This document shows positions 16,401 to 25,254 of a stretch of 32,743 bases of DNA, one piece after another. Source of the DNA: DASQBT01 sp049578545 (GTDB lineage: Bacteria; Pseudomonadota; Gammaproteobacteria; Burkholderiales; Thiobacillaceae); assembly GCA_049578545.1 (NCBI GenBank), contig JBAUMF010000081.1, positions 1 through 32,743 of the forward strand, in the 5' to 3' direction. Made by a program: the position numbers and the translations under genes. The notes beneath the pieces are model-generated. The model was not told where the DNA came from. It did no database searches and saw only the letters and a list, made by a program, of their open reading frames with translations. How positions within the stretch are numbered: position 1 is the first letter of the stretch; the number at the start of each line of letters is the position of its first letter.

Positions 16401-17246
16401 TCAAGGCTTCCTGTCTGCGGGTGCGCCATCTGCTTGCCGCAGGATCGCGGCAAAGGCGGCAGGGCTCACCGAGTCGGTGATCAGGTAGCGGGGCAGGGCC
16501 AGGGCATCGTCATCACTACGCGCGGGCCGACGCTCCAGGGTAAAGGCCGCGATGTAGCCGGCGCGCGCGGCGCGCGCCCGCAGCCCCGCGTCCTGCAGGC
16601 CGAAAGGCCAGGCCAACATATCCACCCGCTCGCCCAGTCGTTGCTCCAGTTCTGCTTTCGACCGGGTCAGTTGCGTGTCAACGAAACGCGTATAGGTCTC
16701 GGGATCGAGTCTCTTCCTTTCACGAAAGAAATTGGGGTGCCAGTAGGTGTGGGACTGAATGTCGAACAACCCGCTCGCCCGCAGCTCCGCCAGCTGTGCC
16801 CAAGTCATGGCGTAGCTGGCGTTGGAGATCGCCGAGGGATAGATGAACAGGGTAACCGGCATATGGAGGCGTCGCACCCGCGGCAGCAGCTCCGTGTAGA
16901 CCGAACGGTGGCCATCGTCCACGGTGATGACCACCGAGCGGTCCGGAGGCGGCGGAGCGTGGGCGACCAGATAGTACACAAGCTGCCTGAGGGGGATCAC
17001 CCGGTACCCAGCGTCCTTGATTTGCCGGAGTTGCGCCTCGAAAGCGTCCGTCGGTACCGTCATGCTGTCTGTCGCCTGGGGGCCAAACCGATGATAGACA
17101 AGGATGGGAATCTGCAGTGCCGCAGATGTCCGCGGCAGAAGCAGCAGCGCCAATATGGCCATAGAAAGGGTGAAACGCTGCATACTCTTAAAGGTGATGA
17201 GGCTAAGGCGTTGTTCAGCGCGGGGTCGATTCAGGAAATTCCCCAT
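16401..17246 (-). CDS. Exported polysaccharide deacetylase-like protein (NodB fold)
   Basis: The 281-residue product has the NodB/CE4 deacetylase fold, metal-dependent enzymes that remove acetyl groups from chitin, peptidoglycan or poly-N-acetylglucosamine. Visible motifs are VITVDDGHRS (general base and metal Asp pair), HTYWHP (two metal His) and LAWPFG (third motif). LVYHRFG near the mature N-terminus resembles PgaB-type deacetylases. The signal sequence is QRFTLSMAILALLLLPRTSAA. The start is uncertain: ATG 17246 has AAGGGCGG five bases upstream, while ATG 17183 starts right at the signal peptide with a weaker site. It is first in the minus-strand cell-wall operon. Confidence 0.85.
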   Translation of the reverse strand: MGNFLNRPRAEQRLSLITFKSMQRFTLSMAILALLLLPRTSAALQIPILVYHRFGPQATDSMTVPTDAFEAQLRQIKDAGYRVIPLRQLVYYLVAHAPPPPDRSVVITVDDGHRSVYTELLPRVRRLHMPVTLFIYPSAISNASYAMTWAQLAELRASGLFDIQSHTYWHPNFFRERKRLDPETYTRFVDTQLTRSKAELEQRLGERVDMLAWPFGLQDAGLRARAARAGYIAAFTLERRPARSDDDALALPRYLITDSVSPAAFAAILRQADGAPADRKP

Positions 17247-17549
17247 GGTGCCGCCCTTAACCAAATCATCCACGTAATGGAGATTCCTCTCCAATTGTTG
17301 TTCCTTGATAGCCTGATCATAGTACGCCGCCTGTCAGGAAATTGTGTGTGGAAAATACGCACAACAACCCCTCCCCTTTGGCAAAAATTCTGCTGCAGGA
17401 ATGTGGATCGAAACTGCACAATTCCGGCCGCATTGGGCATACACTGAAAAAGTACTTATTGACTATGCACGATCCAGATCAATATAGGGGCTGCTTGCCG
17501 TCGCATCATGGGGATATGATTCAATGCCTTTTACACGGATAGTGAGGAC
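17247..17549. other. Divergent intergenic region
   Basis: About 300 bases separate the minus-strand cell-wall operon from the plus-strand DUF3300 gene. A plus-strand promoter candidate is listed separately. I could not assign the minus-strand promoter. Confidence 0.45.
17459..17488 (+). promoter_or_regulatory. Sigma-70-like promoter candidate for DUF3300 gene
   Basis: TTGACT (17459-17464) and TATAGG (17483-17488) are separated by 18 bases, about 60 bases upstream of the DUF3300 start. Confidence 0.45.
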
Positions 17550-18653
17550 ATGCGCGGTTACCGCACCGTTTTTCTTGGCGTACTGATTTGTAGCACGCTT
17601 GGGTCAGCGTTTTCGATTGCGCAAACGGAGAATGCTGTACAAACGGAGACCGAGCCGGCTCCTGGACACTATTCGCAAGCGGAACTTGACCAATTGGTAG
17701 CGCCAATTGCGCTCTATCCGGATGCTCTGCTTAGCCAAGTATTGATAGCGTCTACCTATCCCTTGGAAGTGGTCAAAGCCCAGCGCTGGCTGCAACAAAA
17801 TCCGGGGTTGTCCGGCAACGCGCTCGACAGCGCATTGGCGAACGAGCCGTGGGATGCGAGCGTGAAAGGAATCGCCGCGTTTCCTTCCGTCGTTGCGATG
17901 ATGAACGACAACCTCGATTGGATGCAAGAGCTGGGGAATGCTTTTCTCGCTCAAGAAGTGGACGTGATGGATACCGTGCAGAGGCTGCGACAAAAGGCGC
18001 AGTCCGCCGGCACGCTGTCCTCGGATGATCGGCAACAGGTCACAACGCAAGACGGTGACATCGACATCGAGCCGACCAATCCCGATGTGATCTACGTGTC
18101 GGTCTACGATCCGACCATCGCGTACGGTCCCTGGTGGTGGCCCGACTACCCCCCGCTCATCTGGGTGCCCCCGCCGATTTACGGCCCGGTCGGCTATGTC
18201 ATCACGGGCTTTGGCTTCGGCATCGGCATACCCATCGGGCACGCTCATTTCCATGATGCACATCCGGATTCAGGTTGGCATCACATCGTCATCCCGCCCC
18301 CGCATACTGCTGGCTCCATTCCTTCGGGTAAGCCCAGCGTGTGGCAGCATAATCCAGGGCATCGCATCGGTGTGCCGTACCCGACGGAGAGCGTCCGCGC
18401 GCGCTACATTCCAGCAAATCCGGGCGCCGTCATACAGCGTCACGAATACCGTGGATTTCAAGGCGGAGCTGTGCAACCGTCCGCGCTATCGCCGCTTGCG
18501 CCAGCGCCCCGAGCCAGCGTGCAAGACGAATCGCGGCGCGGCCACGCAAGCCTGTCCGCGCGGCCGTTTGCGGTGCCCCGGCCGATCGGACAACCGAGCG
18601 CTCCGCCTGTCCGTGGAGGACAGATGCCGGCCCAAGGTGGACGTCACCGCTGA
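17550..18653 (+). CDS. DUF3300 family exported protein
   Basis: This 367-residue exported protein belongs to DUF3300. The signal peptide covers residues 1-24. The conserved domain spans about residues 40-205: AELDQLVAPIALYPDALLSQVLIASTYPLEV opens it, NLDWMQELGNAFLAQ and VMDTVQRLRQKAQ follow, and it closes with PDVIYVSVYDP and a Trp/Pro-rich stretch around residue 190. The C-terminal third is Pro-, Arg- and His-rich low-complexity sequence, probably unstructured. The family has no proven function. It is followed 36 bases later by a DUF2950 gene, a pairing seen in many genomes that suggests a joint envelope role. A TTGACT/TATAGG promoter lies upstream. Confidence 0.88.
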   Translation: MRGYRTVFLGVLICSTLGSAFSIAQTENAVQTETEPAPGHYSQAELDQLVAPIALYPDALLSQVLIASTYPLEVVKAQRWLQQNPGLSGNALDSALANEPWDASVKGIAAFPSVVAMMNDNLDWMQELGNAFLAQEVDVMDTVQRLRQKAQSAGTLSSDDRQQVTTQDGDIDIEPTNPDVIYVSVYDPTIAYGPWWWPDYPPLIWVPPPIYGPVGYVITGFGFGIGIPIGHAHFHDAHPDSGWHHIVIPPPHTAGSIPSGKPSVWQHNPGHRIGVPYPTESVRARYIPANPGAVIQRHEYRGFQGGAVQPSALSPLAPAPRASVQDESRRGHASLSARPFAVPRPIGQPSAPPVRGGQMPAQGGRHR

Positions 18654-18689
18654 TATGAATTCATTCGACACGACCACAATGACTCGACC

Positions 18690-19664
18690 ATGAACGCCCA
18701 CCGCCCCTATTCGCATGTGGCCTGTGCACTCGCTGTGGTGCTCACAATTTTCGCCACCGCTGTCGGGTCAGCGCCTGCTGCGCACGCTCGGCCCACAGAG
18801 AGCCTTGCTCCTCAGTTGTTTGCAACACCGGCTGACGCGGGCAGGGCCCTGTATCAGGCCGCCAAAGCGAACAAAGTCCCGGCTCTGCGTGCTGTACTTG
18901 GTCACGGTAGCGGGCGCATAATCAATTCCGGCGATCCAGAGGAAGATGCGCAAGGGCGTGCGCGGTTCGTTACCGCTTACGAGCGCGGCGCTCACATCGA
19001 AATGCACGGCAAGGCTAAAGCGATCCTGGTGCTGGGTGAGCACGACTGGCCTTTCCCGTTCCCACTCATCAAGAGCGGAAAGCAATGGCGTTTCGACACC
19101 AGGGCCGGACGCGACGAAGTGCTGGCCCGACGTATCGGGCGCAATGAGCTGTCGACGATACAAGCGGCGCTCGCCTACGTCGACGCGCAACGTGACTACG
19201 CACTCAGGTCCGCCACAAAGAACGGAGAACAAAGCTATGCGCAACGGTTCGTGAGTCTGCCCGAGGCGCACGATGGGCTCTATTGGCAAACTGGCCTGGG
19301 CGAAACTCCCAGTCCGATGGGGCCGCTGTTTGCCTCAGCCGCGCATGAGGGCACGCCTGGGACTCTCACCGCGCCTTATCATGGCTACTATTTCCGGATC
19401 GTTTATGCACAAGGGCCGCACGCCCCGGGTGGGGTAACGGACTACATTGTGAAGGGCAAGATGATCGGGGGCTTCGCACTCGTCGCATATCCCGCCCGCT
19501 ATCGCGCCTCGGGCGTGAAGACGTTTATCGTCAACCACGATGGTATCGTCTACAGTAAGGATTTGGGTCCCGATACCGGAGCGATTGCGCAAGCGATCGA
19601 GCGCTATGATCCCGACTCTTCCTGGCATAGAGAGACAGCCGAGGGCAAGCCGGCAGGGCAGTGA
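18690..19664 (+). CDS. DUF2950 family exported protein
   Basis: The 324-residue product matches DUF2950, secreted proteins of unknown function. It has a signal peptide at about residues 1-33 (CALAVVLTIFATAVGSAPAAHA). FATPADAGRALYQAAKANKVPALRAVLG follows, then WPFPFPLIKSGKQWRFDTRAG and IGRNELSTIQAALAYVDAQRDYA. The C-terminal half has YHGYYFRIVYAQGP, GFALVAYPARYRASGVKTFIV and the closing YSKDLGPDT, which are the most conserved parts of the family. Length is normal. The start has no clear ribosome site. It lies 36 bases after the DUF3300 gene and is probably co-transcribed with it. Confidence 0.88.
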   Translation: MNAHRPYSHVACALAVVLTIFATAVGSAPAAHARPTESLAPQLFATPADAGRALYQAAKANKVPALRAVLGHGSGRIINSGDPEEDAQGRARFVTAYERGAHIEMHGKAKAILVLGEHDWPFPFPLIKSGKQWRFDTRAGRDEVLARRIGRNELSTIQAALAYVDAQRDYALRSATKNGEQSYAQRFVSLPEAHDGLYWQTGLGETPSPMGPLFASAAHEGTPGTLTAPYHGYYFRIVYAQGPHAPGGVTDYIVKGKMIGGFALVAYPARYRASGVKTFIVNHDGIVYSKDLGPDTGAIAQAIERYDPDSSWHRETAEGKPAGQ

Positions 19665-19742
19665 TCGATCGCAAACGGGGTTAGGCAGTCAATGATGCTG
19701 TCATCAGCACGGCGTGTGAGTTAGCGAATGGGGAGTCCGACT

Positions 19743-20318
19743 ATGCAATGGCCAAGCACGGGTTCAAATGTTTTCGAAACGATCCTCGCACGACGTTCAG
19801 TCCGCAACTACCAGGACCAGGATATTGATCGCGAGACGGTACGCACGCTGCTCGACGCCGCTGTGCGCGCACCGACAGCGATCCATGAGGAACCGTGGGC
19901 GTTCGTCATCGTTCAGAACAGGGCGTTGCTGCATCAGCTTTCGGAGTATGCCAAGCCGCTGATCGCCAAGGAGGCGCAGCGCACCGGCCATGCCCACGAC
20001 GTCTTCACAAGCCCAGATTTCAACATCTTCTACAACGCTGGCACATTGATCGTCATCTGCGCCAAACCGATCGGTCATTTTGTCGCCGCGGACTGCTGGC
20101 TGGCCGCCGAAAACCTGATGCTCGCGGCATGTGCCATGGGGCTGGGGAGTTGCGTTATCGGTTCCGCACTCACCGCGCTGGATATCCCGGAGATAAAGAA
20201 CCAACTGGGGATTCCCCCCGAATTTTCGGCTATTGCCCCCATCATTGTTGGCCATCCGCGTGGCGAGACACCCGTGACCTCCCGACGCGAACCGTTCATT
20301 GTCTCGTGGCATGAGTAG
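19743..20318 (+). CDS. Nitroreductase family FMN oxidoreductase
   Basis: The 191-residue protein is a cytoplasmic nitroreductase-family flavoenzyme, which typically uses NAD(P)H to reduce quinones, nitro compounds or flavins. ILARRSVRNYQDQDIDRETVRTLLDAA contains the phosphate-binding RRSxRxY motif. APTAIHEEPWAFVIVQ is the FMN ring-binding segment. DCWLAAENLMLAACAMGLGSCVIG is the dimer/FMN helix, and IIVGHPRGETP closes the fold. No signal peptide is present, unlike the nitroreductase at 11.4-12.1 kb. I chose ATG 19743, which follows GGGGAG seven bases upstream, over an in-frame ATG at 19728. Physiological substrate is unknown; it may share the preceding DUF2950 transcript. Confidence 0.88.
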   Translation: MQWPSTGSNVFETILARRSVRNYQDQDIDRETVRTLLDAAVRAPTAIHEEPWAFVIVQNRALLHQLSEYAKPLIAKEAQRTGHAHDVFTSPDFNIFYNAGTLIVICAKPIGHFVAADCWLAAENLMLAACAMGLGSCVIGSALTALDIPEIKNQLGIPPEFSAIAPIIVGHPRGETPVTSRREPFIVSWHE

Positions 20319-20599
20319 TCGAATCGTCTCGTCGAGCCGCTTCAAGCCGGAAGCTGAGAGATGTCCAGAAAAGCCCTCCTCATGCCACCATGAGATTTTC
20401 TATGCGTCTTAAATTGGCCGCACTCTGACGACCCGGAGGACCCGCGATTAGCGGAACAGGAGTCAGCCAAAAGAGGAACGACAACGTAAAGTCTTGTAAA
20501 GAACGTGGGCAACTCCCTTTGTGCTTCTCTGCCCGTAAACTGCGCTCGATTCTGTCAATAGCGTATCTGTGTTGCACGCTCCAGTAGAACCACCCAATG

Positions 20600-20624
20600 C
20601 CGTGGCGCATCTTACTCGCCACGG
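20600..20624. promoter_or_regulatory. Strong inverted repeat upstream of efflux operon
   Basis: CCGTGGCG (20600-20607) and CGCCACGG (20617-20624) are perfect 8-bp arms with a 9-base loop. No T-run follows, so an operator or RNA hairpin is more likely than a terminator. Confidence 0.5.
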
Positions 20625-20644
20625 TGCACTACGACGTTAAAGGT

Positions 20645-20680
20645 AAGACTCATTTCTCACCCTATACTGACTTGAGTCTT
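20645..20680. promoter_or_regulatory. Dyad AAGACTCA-N20-TGAGTCTT before efflux operon
   Basis: Two perfect 8-bp half-sites are separated by 20 bases, ending 21 bases before the ATPase start. A dimeric or looped regulator is plausible, and the leader could alternatively fold as a hairpin that affects initiation. Confidence 0.5.
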
Positions 20681-20701
20681 TGTCCCTAGACACTGGTAGT
20701 G

Positions 20702-21397
20702 ATGGCGAACGTAGCAATTTCTGCAGCAGGCTTGGTTAGATGGTTTGGCGAGGGTGATGCCAGAACTGTCGCGGTGAAGGGCGCGACCTTTGACGCATTT
20801 TTCGGCGAGATGCTTTACATCGTGGGGCCCTCCGGCAGCGGTAAGACCACCCTGCTTAGCATGATTTCCGGCATTCTGCGGCCTAATGAAGGCCATGTAT
20901 CGATCAAAGGACGTGACATCTGGCAATTGAAAGAGAACGCGATTGCCCAATTCCGGCTGAATACGATCGGCTTCGTTTTCCAGGACTACCATTTGTTTCC
21001 CCGCCTGACGACTGCGGAGAACGTGGCGATTCCATTGATTTTGAAGAAGATGAACTGGGATGCCTCGATCGAGCAGGCCAATCGCTATCTGGAAATCGTA
21101 GGGCTCCTGGACCGCGCTGACTTGCCTCCTGTCAAGCTAAGTGGCGGTGAACAGCAACGCGTGGCGATCGCGCGCGCCATTGCCAGCCAGCCCGAGATCC
21201 TTATCTTCGACGAGCCAACCGCATCGCTTGACGGCGACACGGGCCGTCGGATCGTATCTTTCGTCAAGGAGAAGGTACTCACGGACAAGCGGTGCATTGT
21301 CATGGTCACTCACGATCCCCGTATCTACGAGTACGCAGATCGAATCATGAACATGGAAGACGGCAGGATAACGGGCTTGGCCAAGGAGAAGGCATGA
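20702..21397 (+). CDS. ABC transporter ATPase, MacB/LolD-type
   Basis: The 231-residue ATPase powers the efflux system encoded by the next three genes. It has the Walker A motif GPSGSGKTT (about residues 42-50), a Q-loop in GFVFQDYHLFP, the signature LSGGEQQR, Walker B in ILIFDEPTASLD and the H-loop in MVTHD. This is the MacB/LolD/DevA subclass that works with FtsX-like permeases. The ATG at 20702 is preferred to an adjacent GTG at 20699; no strong ribosome site is seen for either. Its stop overlaps the membrane-fusion gene start (ATGA). Confidence 0.93.
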   Translation: MANVAISAAGLVRWFGEGDARTVAVKGATFDAFFGEMLYIVGPSGSGKTTLLSMISGILRPNEGHVSIKGRDIWQLKENAIAQFRLNTIGFVFQDYHLFPRLTTAENVAIPLILKKMNWDASIEQANRYLEIVGLLDRADLPPVKLSGGEQQRVAIARAIASQPEILIFDEPTASLDGDTGRRIVSFVKEKVLTDKRCIVMVTHDPRIYEYADRIMNMEDGRITGLAKEKA

Positions 21398-22482
21398 AAA
21401 GAAAACTGGTTTTTGTTATCTCCGTCATTGGTTTCATCGGTGCCCTTGTCAGCGCTTACATATTTAGCTTGCCGCACAAGGCTGAGCCGCCCGCCTTCAA
21501 CCCAGCAGCCAACCCGTTTGACAAGGGTCTCTACACGAATGGGATTATCGAAAGTTATCAGTCTAGCGGAGCCAACACCAATCTGTATTTCGAAGTCTCG
21601 GGATCGGTAAACCAGATTTTTGTCCATGAGGGCGAGGCAGTAAGAAAGGGAACACCCCTGGTCGCCATAGATGATTCCGTGCAACGCCGGACCACAGAGC
21701 AGCAAAAGCAGCAGGCCGCCGCCGCCCTGTCACTCCTGCAAGAGCTTAAAGCCCAACCCAGACCGGAGACGCTGGCAGTGTCCAGGGCCCAGGTGGACCT
21801 TAGCCTGGCTAGCCTTAAGCTGGCTCAGGATCAATACGACAAGCAGAGGCGGTCGAGCGAACTCAAACCGGGTTCGGTGAGCCGTGATGCCCTGGACAAC
21901 GCGACAAATGCATTACAGGTCGCCCGGGCAAACTTGGCGCTGACTGAACGGCAATACAATCTGACCAAGGCTGGGGCATGGTCCTACGACATAGCCAACC
22001 AGGAGAAGCAATACAAGGCCCTTTCCGCTGCTGCCGATGCCTCGGCAGCGCTATTGGCCAAGTACTCCCTGCGGGCGCCTGGTGATGGTGTCGTGCTGGC
22101 CATCAATGCGTCGGTAGGGAGCTATGTCTCTGCTCTGGGAACGTACGACACCTATACCGGAGGCAGCGATCCAGTCATCGTGATGGGAACACCGCCGGAA
22201 ACACTTGCAGTGCGTTGCTATATTGATGAGATCCTGGTGCACCGCTTGCCTGCAGCAGATAAAATCAAGGCGGAAATGACCATTCGGGGCACGAATGTAC
22301 GAGTACCCCTGGAATTCGTGCGCGTGCAGCCGTATGTGTCGCCCAAGATCCAACTTTCCGACCAGCGACAGGAGCGGGTGGACGTGCGCGTTCTTCCCGT
22401 CATCTTCCGCTTTGCCCAAAAGCCGGAACTCAAGATCTACCCCGGTCAGTTAGTCGACGTATACATCGGTCAACGACAATGA
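21394..22482 (+). CDS. HlyD-family membrane-fusion (periplasmic adaptor) protein
   Basis: The 362-residue adaptor links the inner-membrane pump to the outer-membrane channel. An N-terminal anchor (LVFVISVIGFIGALVSAYIF) is followed by the first lipoyl half (VSGSVNQIFVHEGEAVRKGTPLVAIDD). A long alpha-hairpin of about residues 90-215 follows, with Gln/Ala/Leu-rich heptads. The second lipoyl half contains YSLRAPGDGVVLAINASVGSYV. The beta-barrel end is typical of DevB/HlyD-type adaptors. The start at 21394 overlaps the preceding stop, and the stop overlaps the next start (both ATGA), so I reject a longer frame beginning at 21292 inside the ATPase gene. Confidence 0.92.
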   Translation: MKRKLVFVISVIGFIGALVSAYIFSLPHKAEPPAFNPAANPFDKGLYTNGIIESYQSSGANTNLYFEVSGSVNQIFVHEGEAVRKGTPLVAIDDSVQRRTTEQQKQQAAAALSLLQELKAQPRPETLAVSRAQVDLSLASLKLAQDQYDKQRRSSELKPGSVSRDALDNATNALQVARANLALTERQYNLTKAGAWSYDIANQEKQYKALSAAADASAALLAKYSLRAPGDGVVLAINASVGSYVSALGTYDTYTGGSDPVIVMGTPPETLAVRCYIDEILVHRLPAADKIKAEMTIRGTNVRVPLEFVRVQPYVSPKIQLSDQRQERVDVRVLPVIFRFAQKPELKIYPGQLVDVYIGQRQ

Positions 22483-24077
22483 CTGTGAACCGAGTCGGGG
22501 CAGCTACCGCAGAAATGCCATCAGTTGCAGCCAACCGGCTGATTCGCATGGTGAGGGCGGCGGCTCTTGCAGCTGCTTTGGCAGGCTGCGCCGTAGGTCC
22601 TGATTTCAAGCGGCCCGTACCTCCCCAGGTAGATCGTTATTCGGCGGATGCTGATCCCTTGTCCACTGCTTCGGTCGACGGCCAGGCCCAGCACTTTGCG
22701 TCCGCTGCCAAGGTTTTGCCTGACTGGTGGCGGTTGTTCGACAGCCCCGATTTGGACTCGCTGGTAAAGACGGGTTTGAAGAACAGTCCGACCGTAGCCA
22801 CCGCTCAGGCGATCCTCTCGCAGAGCGAGCACAATCTGCGGGCCGGCCAGGGCGTGTTTTATCCGGAAGTCGACCTTGGCTTCGGTTTCGCGCGGCAACA
22901 GCTATCGCCGGTGCGCCAGGGCGTCAGCGGGCCGCCGACGGTATTCAGTCTGTATACGCTCAGTGCCGCTGTCAGCTACGCGCTGGACGTCTTTGGCGGG
23001 GAGCGTCGGATGGTAGAAGGGCTCGCGGCCCAGGTCGACGTTCAGCGGGCCACGGCCCAAGCCACTTACCTGACCCTTGTTGGCAATATCATCAACACGG
23101 CGATCGCCGGGGCGGCCTACCGGGCCGAGGCTGACGCGACTCAGCGTTTGATCGCGCTGCAACGGGAACAGGTGGCCATCGTGGAAGCGCAAGCGGATGC
23201 CGGCCTCGTTCCAGCTGCCAATGTCGTGGCAGTGAAATCACAGCTTGCCGCCAATGAAGCGGTCCTGCCAACGATTTTGCAGCAGCAAACTGCGGCCGAG
23301 GACTTGCTGGCAACCTTGCTCGGTTTCGTGCCTGCGGAAGCCAAGTTCCCCAAGCTTGCTCTGGAAGACATCCGGCTGCCCGCGACCCTGCCTGTCAGTC
23401 TACCGTCCAGCCTGGTTCGCCAGCGTCCGGATATTCTTGCGGCGGAGGCTAATCTTCATGTGGCGAGCGCGCAGGTGGGCGTGGCCACGGCAGCACTGTT
23501 CCCTACGCTTACCCTTTCGGCCAATTACGGACTCAGCAACCCGAGCTTAGGTGATCTGAACGATCCGAATGGTCGCTTCTGGGGTGTCGGGCCGGGCATA
23601 AGCTTCCCCTTATTCCAGGGCGGCAGCGCATGGGCCCAAAAGAAGTCAGCCGAAGCCGGATATGAAGCAGCCTTAGCCAAGTACCGACAAACCGTGCTTT
23701 CCGCCTTCGCCCAGGTTGCCGACACGTTGCAGGCACTCGCCCATGATGCGCAAGTTGCGGCTGCGCGCCGGCAGTCATTGGAACTGTCCATCGAGCAACG
23801 GGACCTGTTGGCTGCCAACCACGAGGCTGGCATCGTCGATGACCTGGATTGGCTCGTTGCCCGACAGCAGGTTGAGACCGCCAGGATTGCTATGACGGAT
23901 GCAACGGCCCAGCGCTACCAGGATTCGGTCGCCCTGTTTGTGGCACTGGGGGGCGGCTGGTGGAACGCACCATGCCAGGACGGGATAGTACCGAAGGTGT
24001 CCTGCACCGGTGTCCAAACGGGTGGCCCGGTCAATCATGACGTGGGCACGGCAAAGCAGAATGAGGAACAGCCATGA
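22479..24077 (+). CDS. NodT/TolC-family outer-membrane efflux lipoprotein
   Basis: This 532-residue protein is the outer-membrane channel of the pump. A hydrophobic signal with the lipobox LAGC (Cys37, followed by AVGPDFKRP) marks it as an outer-membrane lipoprotein, as in the NodT/OprM group. Two OEP repeats follow: DWWRLFDSPDLDSLVKTGLKNSP starts the first, and LPSSLVRQRPDILAAEANLHVASAQVGVATAALFPTLTL marks the second. LGGGWW near residue 490 is the usual end, and about 35 extra residues with two Cys follow it. Placing the channel gene between adaptor and permease genes is less usual. All junctions overlap by four bases. Confidence 0.93.
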   Translation: MTVNRVGAATAEMPSVAANRLIRMVRAAALAAALAGCAVGPDFKRPVPPQVDRYSADADPLSTASVDGQAQHFASAAKVLPDWWRLFDSPDLDSLVKTGLKNSPTVATAQAILSQSEHNLRAGQGVFYPEVDLGFGFARQQLSPVRQGVSGPPTVFSLYTLSAAVSYALDVFGGERRMVEGLAAQVDVQRATAQATYLTLVGNIINTAIAGAAYRAEADATQRLIALQREQVAIVEAQADAGLVPAANVVAVKSQLAANEAVLPTILQQQTAAEDLLATLLGFVPAEAKFPKLALEDIRLPATLPVSLPSSLVRQRPDILAAEANLHVASAQVGVATAALFPTLTLSANYGLSNPSLGDLNDPNGRFWGVGPGISFPLFQGGSAWAQKKSAEAGYEAALAKYRQTVLSAFAQVADTLQALAHDAQVAAARRQSLELSIEQRDLLAANHEAGIVDDLDWLVARQQVETARIAMTDATAQRYQDSVALFVALGGGWWNAPCQDGIVPKVSCTGVQTGGPVNHDVGTAKQNEEQP

Positions 24078-25216
24078 AATCCGCTGGCTTATTCAGGATT
24101 GCCTACAAGCTGTTGGTGAATGACAGGGCCAAGTTTGCCGCCTTGCTCATCGGGATCACCTTCGCGGTATTTCTGATGGTGCAGATGACGTCGATGTTTG
24201 CCGGCATCCTCGACCGTTCCTCCGCAACGGTGACCAACGTTGGTGCGAGCATTTGGGTGATGGACCCCGCCGTCAACACGGTCGCCAACACCATTCCGGT
24301 GCCTGACTACCTGCTGGATGCCGTGCGTAGCATAGACGGCGTGAAGTATGCTGTACCACTGTATTCCGGAGGCGGCCTCGCCAAGCTGAAGGATGGGACC
24401 TACCAGTCTGTCAGCATCCTTGGGCTTGATGACACCAGCCTGTTCGGCAGGCCAACCCTGGAAAAGGGAAATATCCAGGATATTTTTGGGGAAAACGCTT
24501 TCCTGGTCGTCCATGACGCTGAGTTCAGGAAGCTCCACAATCCCGACATCGGAACAGAGTTTGAGATCAACGACCATCGAGCCGTGGTCGTGGGCATCGC
24601 CAAAGTGTCTTCTGGCGGACTGTTCGGAGTGCCCACCTTGTATACGACCTACAGTCGCGCAATCCAGTATCTGCCCACCGCTCGTTTCACCATGTCCTAC
24701 ATTCTGGTTGAGCCCAAGAGCAAACCGGCCGTCAAGCAGATCAAATCGGAAGTCCGTCGTCTCGGTTATCTTGCCCTCACCAAGCATGAGTTCGATCAGC
24801 GGATCGCGAATTTCTATAAGTACCAGACGGGCGTTGGCACCAATATCATGATCATGACGATCGTCAGTTTCATCGTTGGTCTGTCGATCTCGGGCCAGAC
24901 GTTCTACACGTTTATCCTGGAAAATCTTCAGAAATTCGGCGCCTTAAAAGCAATCGGCGCCAAGGGCCACGAACTCATATTAATGATCCTGTTTCAAGCC
25001 CTGTTCACTTCCCTGACCGGCTACGGTCTTGGGGTCGGCCTTTGCGCCCTCTTGATTGCCCTGGTGCGCCTGCGGCTACCCGATTACGCTGCAATCATCA
25101 CCTACACCAATCTTATTTTTGCTTTCGGGATGGTTCTGGTGATTGCCGGCGTATCCAGCTATTTCGGGGTTCGACGGGTGCTTCGTATCGAACCGTTTGA
25201 GATTTTCCGAGGTTAG
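24074..25216 (+). CDS. FtsX/MacB-like ABC permease
   Basis: The 380-residue permease completes the four-gene efflux operon. It has one N-terminal membrane helix (FAALLIGITFAVFLMVQMTSMF), then a large periplasmic domain of about residues 45-255. Three helices follow, with the conserved FGALKAIGAKGHEL coupling segment between the second and third. The closing VLRIEPFEIFRG tail is typical of DevC/MacB-type FtsX-domain permeases. Such systems work by mechanotransmission, driving small molecules, lipids or siderophore-like compounds through the adaptor and channel, so export from the periplasm or outer leaflet is likely. The cargo cannot be read from sequence. The start overlaps the channel gene (ATGA). 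Confidence 0.92.
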   Translation: MKSAGLFRIAYKLLVNDRAKFAALLIGITFAVFLMVQMTSMFAGILDRSSATVTNVGASIWVMDPAVNTVANTIPVPDYLLDAVRSIDGVKYAVPLYSGGGLAKLKDGTYQSVSILGLDDTSLFGRPTLEKGNIQDIFGENAFLVVHDAEFRKLHNPDIGTEFEINDHRAVVVGIAKVSSGGLFGVPTLYTTYSRAIQYLPTARFTMSYILVEPKSKPAVKQIKSEVRRLGYLALTKHEFDQRIANFYKYQTGVGTNIMIMTIVSFIVGLSISGQTFYTFILENLQKFGALKAIGAKGHELILMILFQALFTSLTGYGLGVGLCALLIALVRLRLPDYAAIITYTNLIFAFGMVLVIAGVSSYFGVRRVLRIEPFEIFRG

Positions 25217-25254
25217 GGTGTGAACCTGAAACGACTACGCAAAGGGCTTTGGTG

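Larger units (their letters stand above)
20319..20701. other. Intergenic region upstream of the efflux operon
   Basis: This 383-base gap holds two strong inverted repeats (20600-20624 and 20645-20680), listed separately, but no supported gene. A minus-strand frame at 20380-20622 has no ribosome site and no recognised family. Confidence 0.5.

Noticed and set aside
16197..17447. Plus-strand open frame of 416 codons
   Set aside because: It lies opposite the deacetylase and part of the DUF4015 gene and has no domain or ribosome site.
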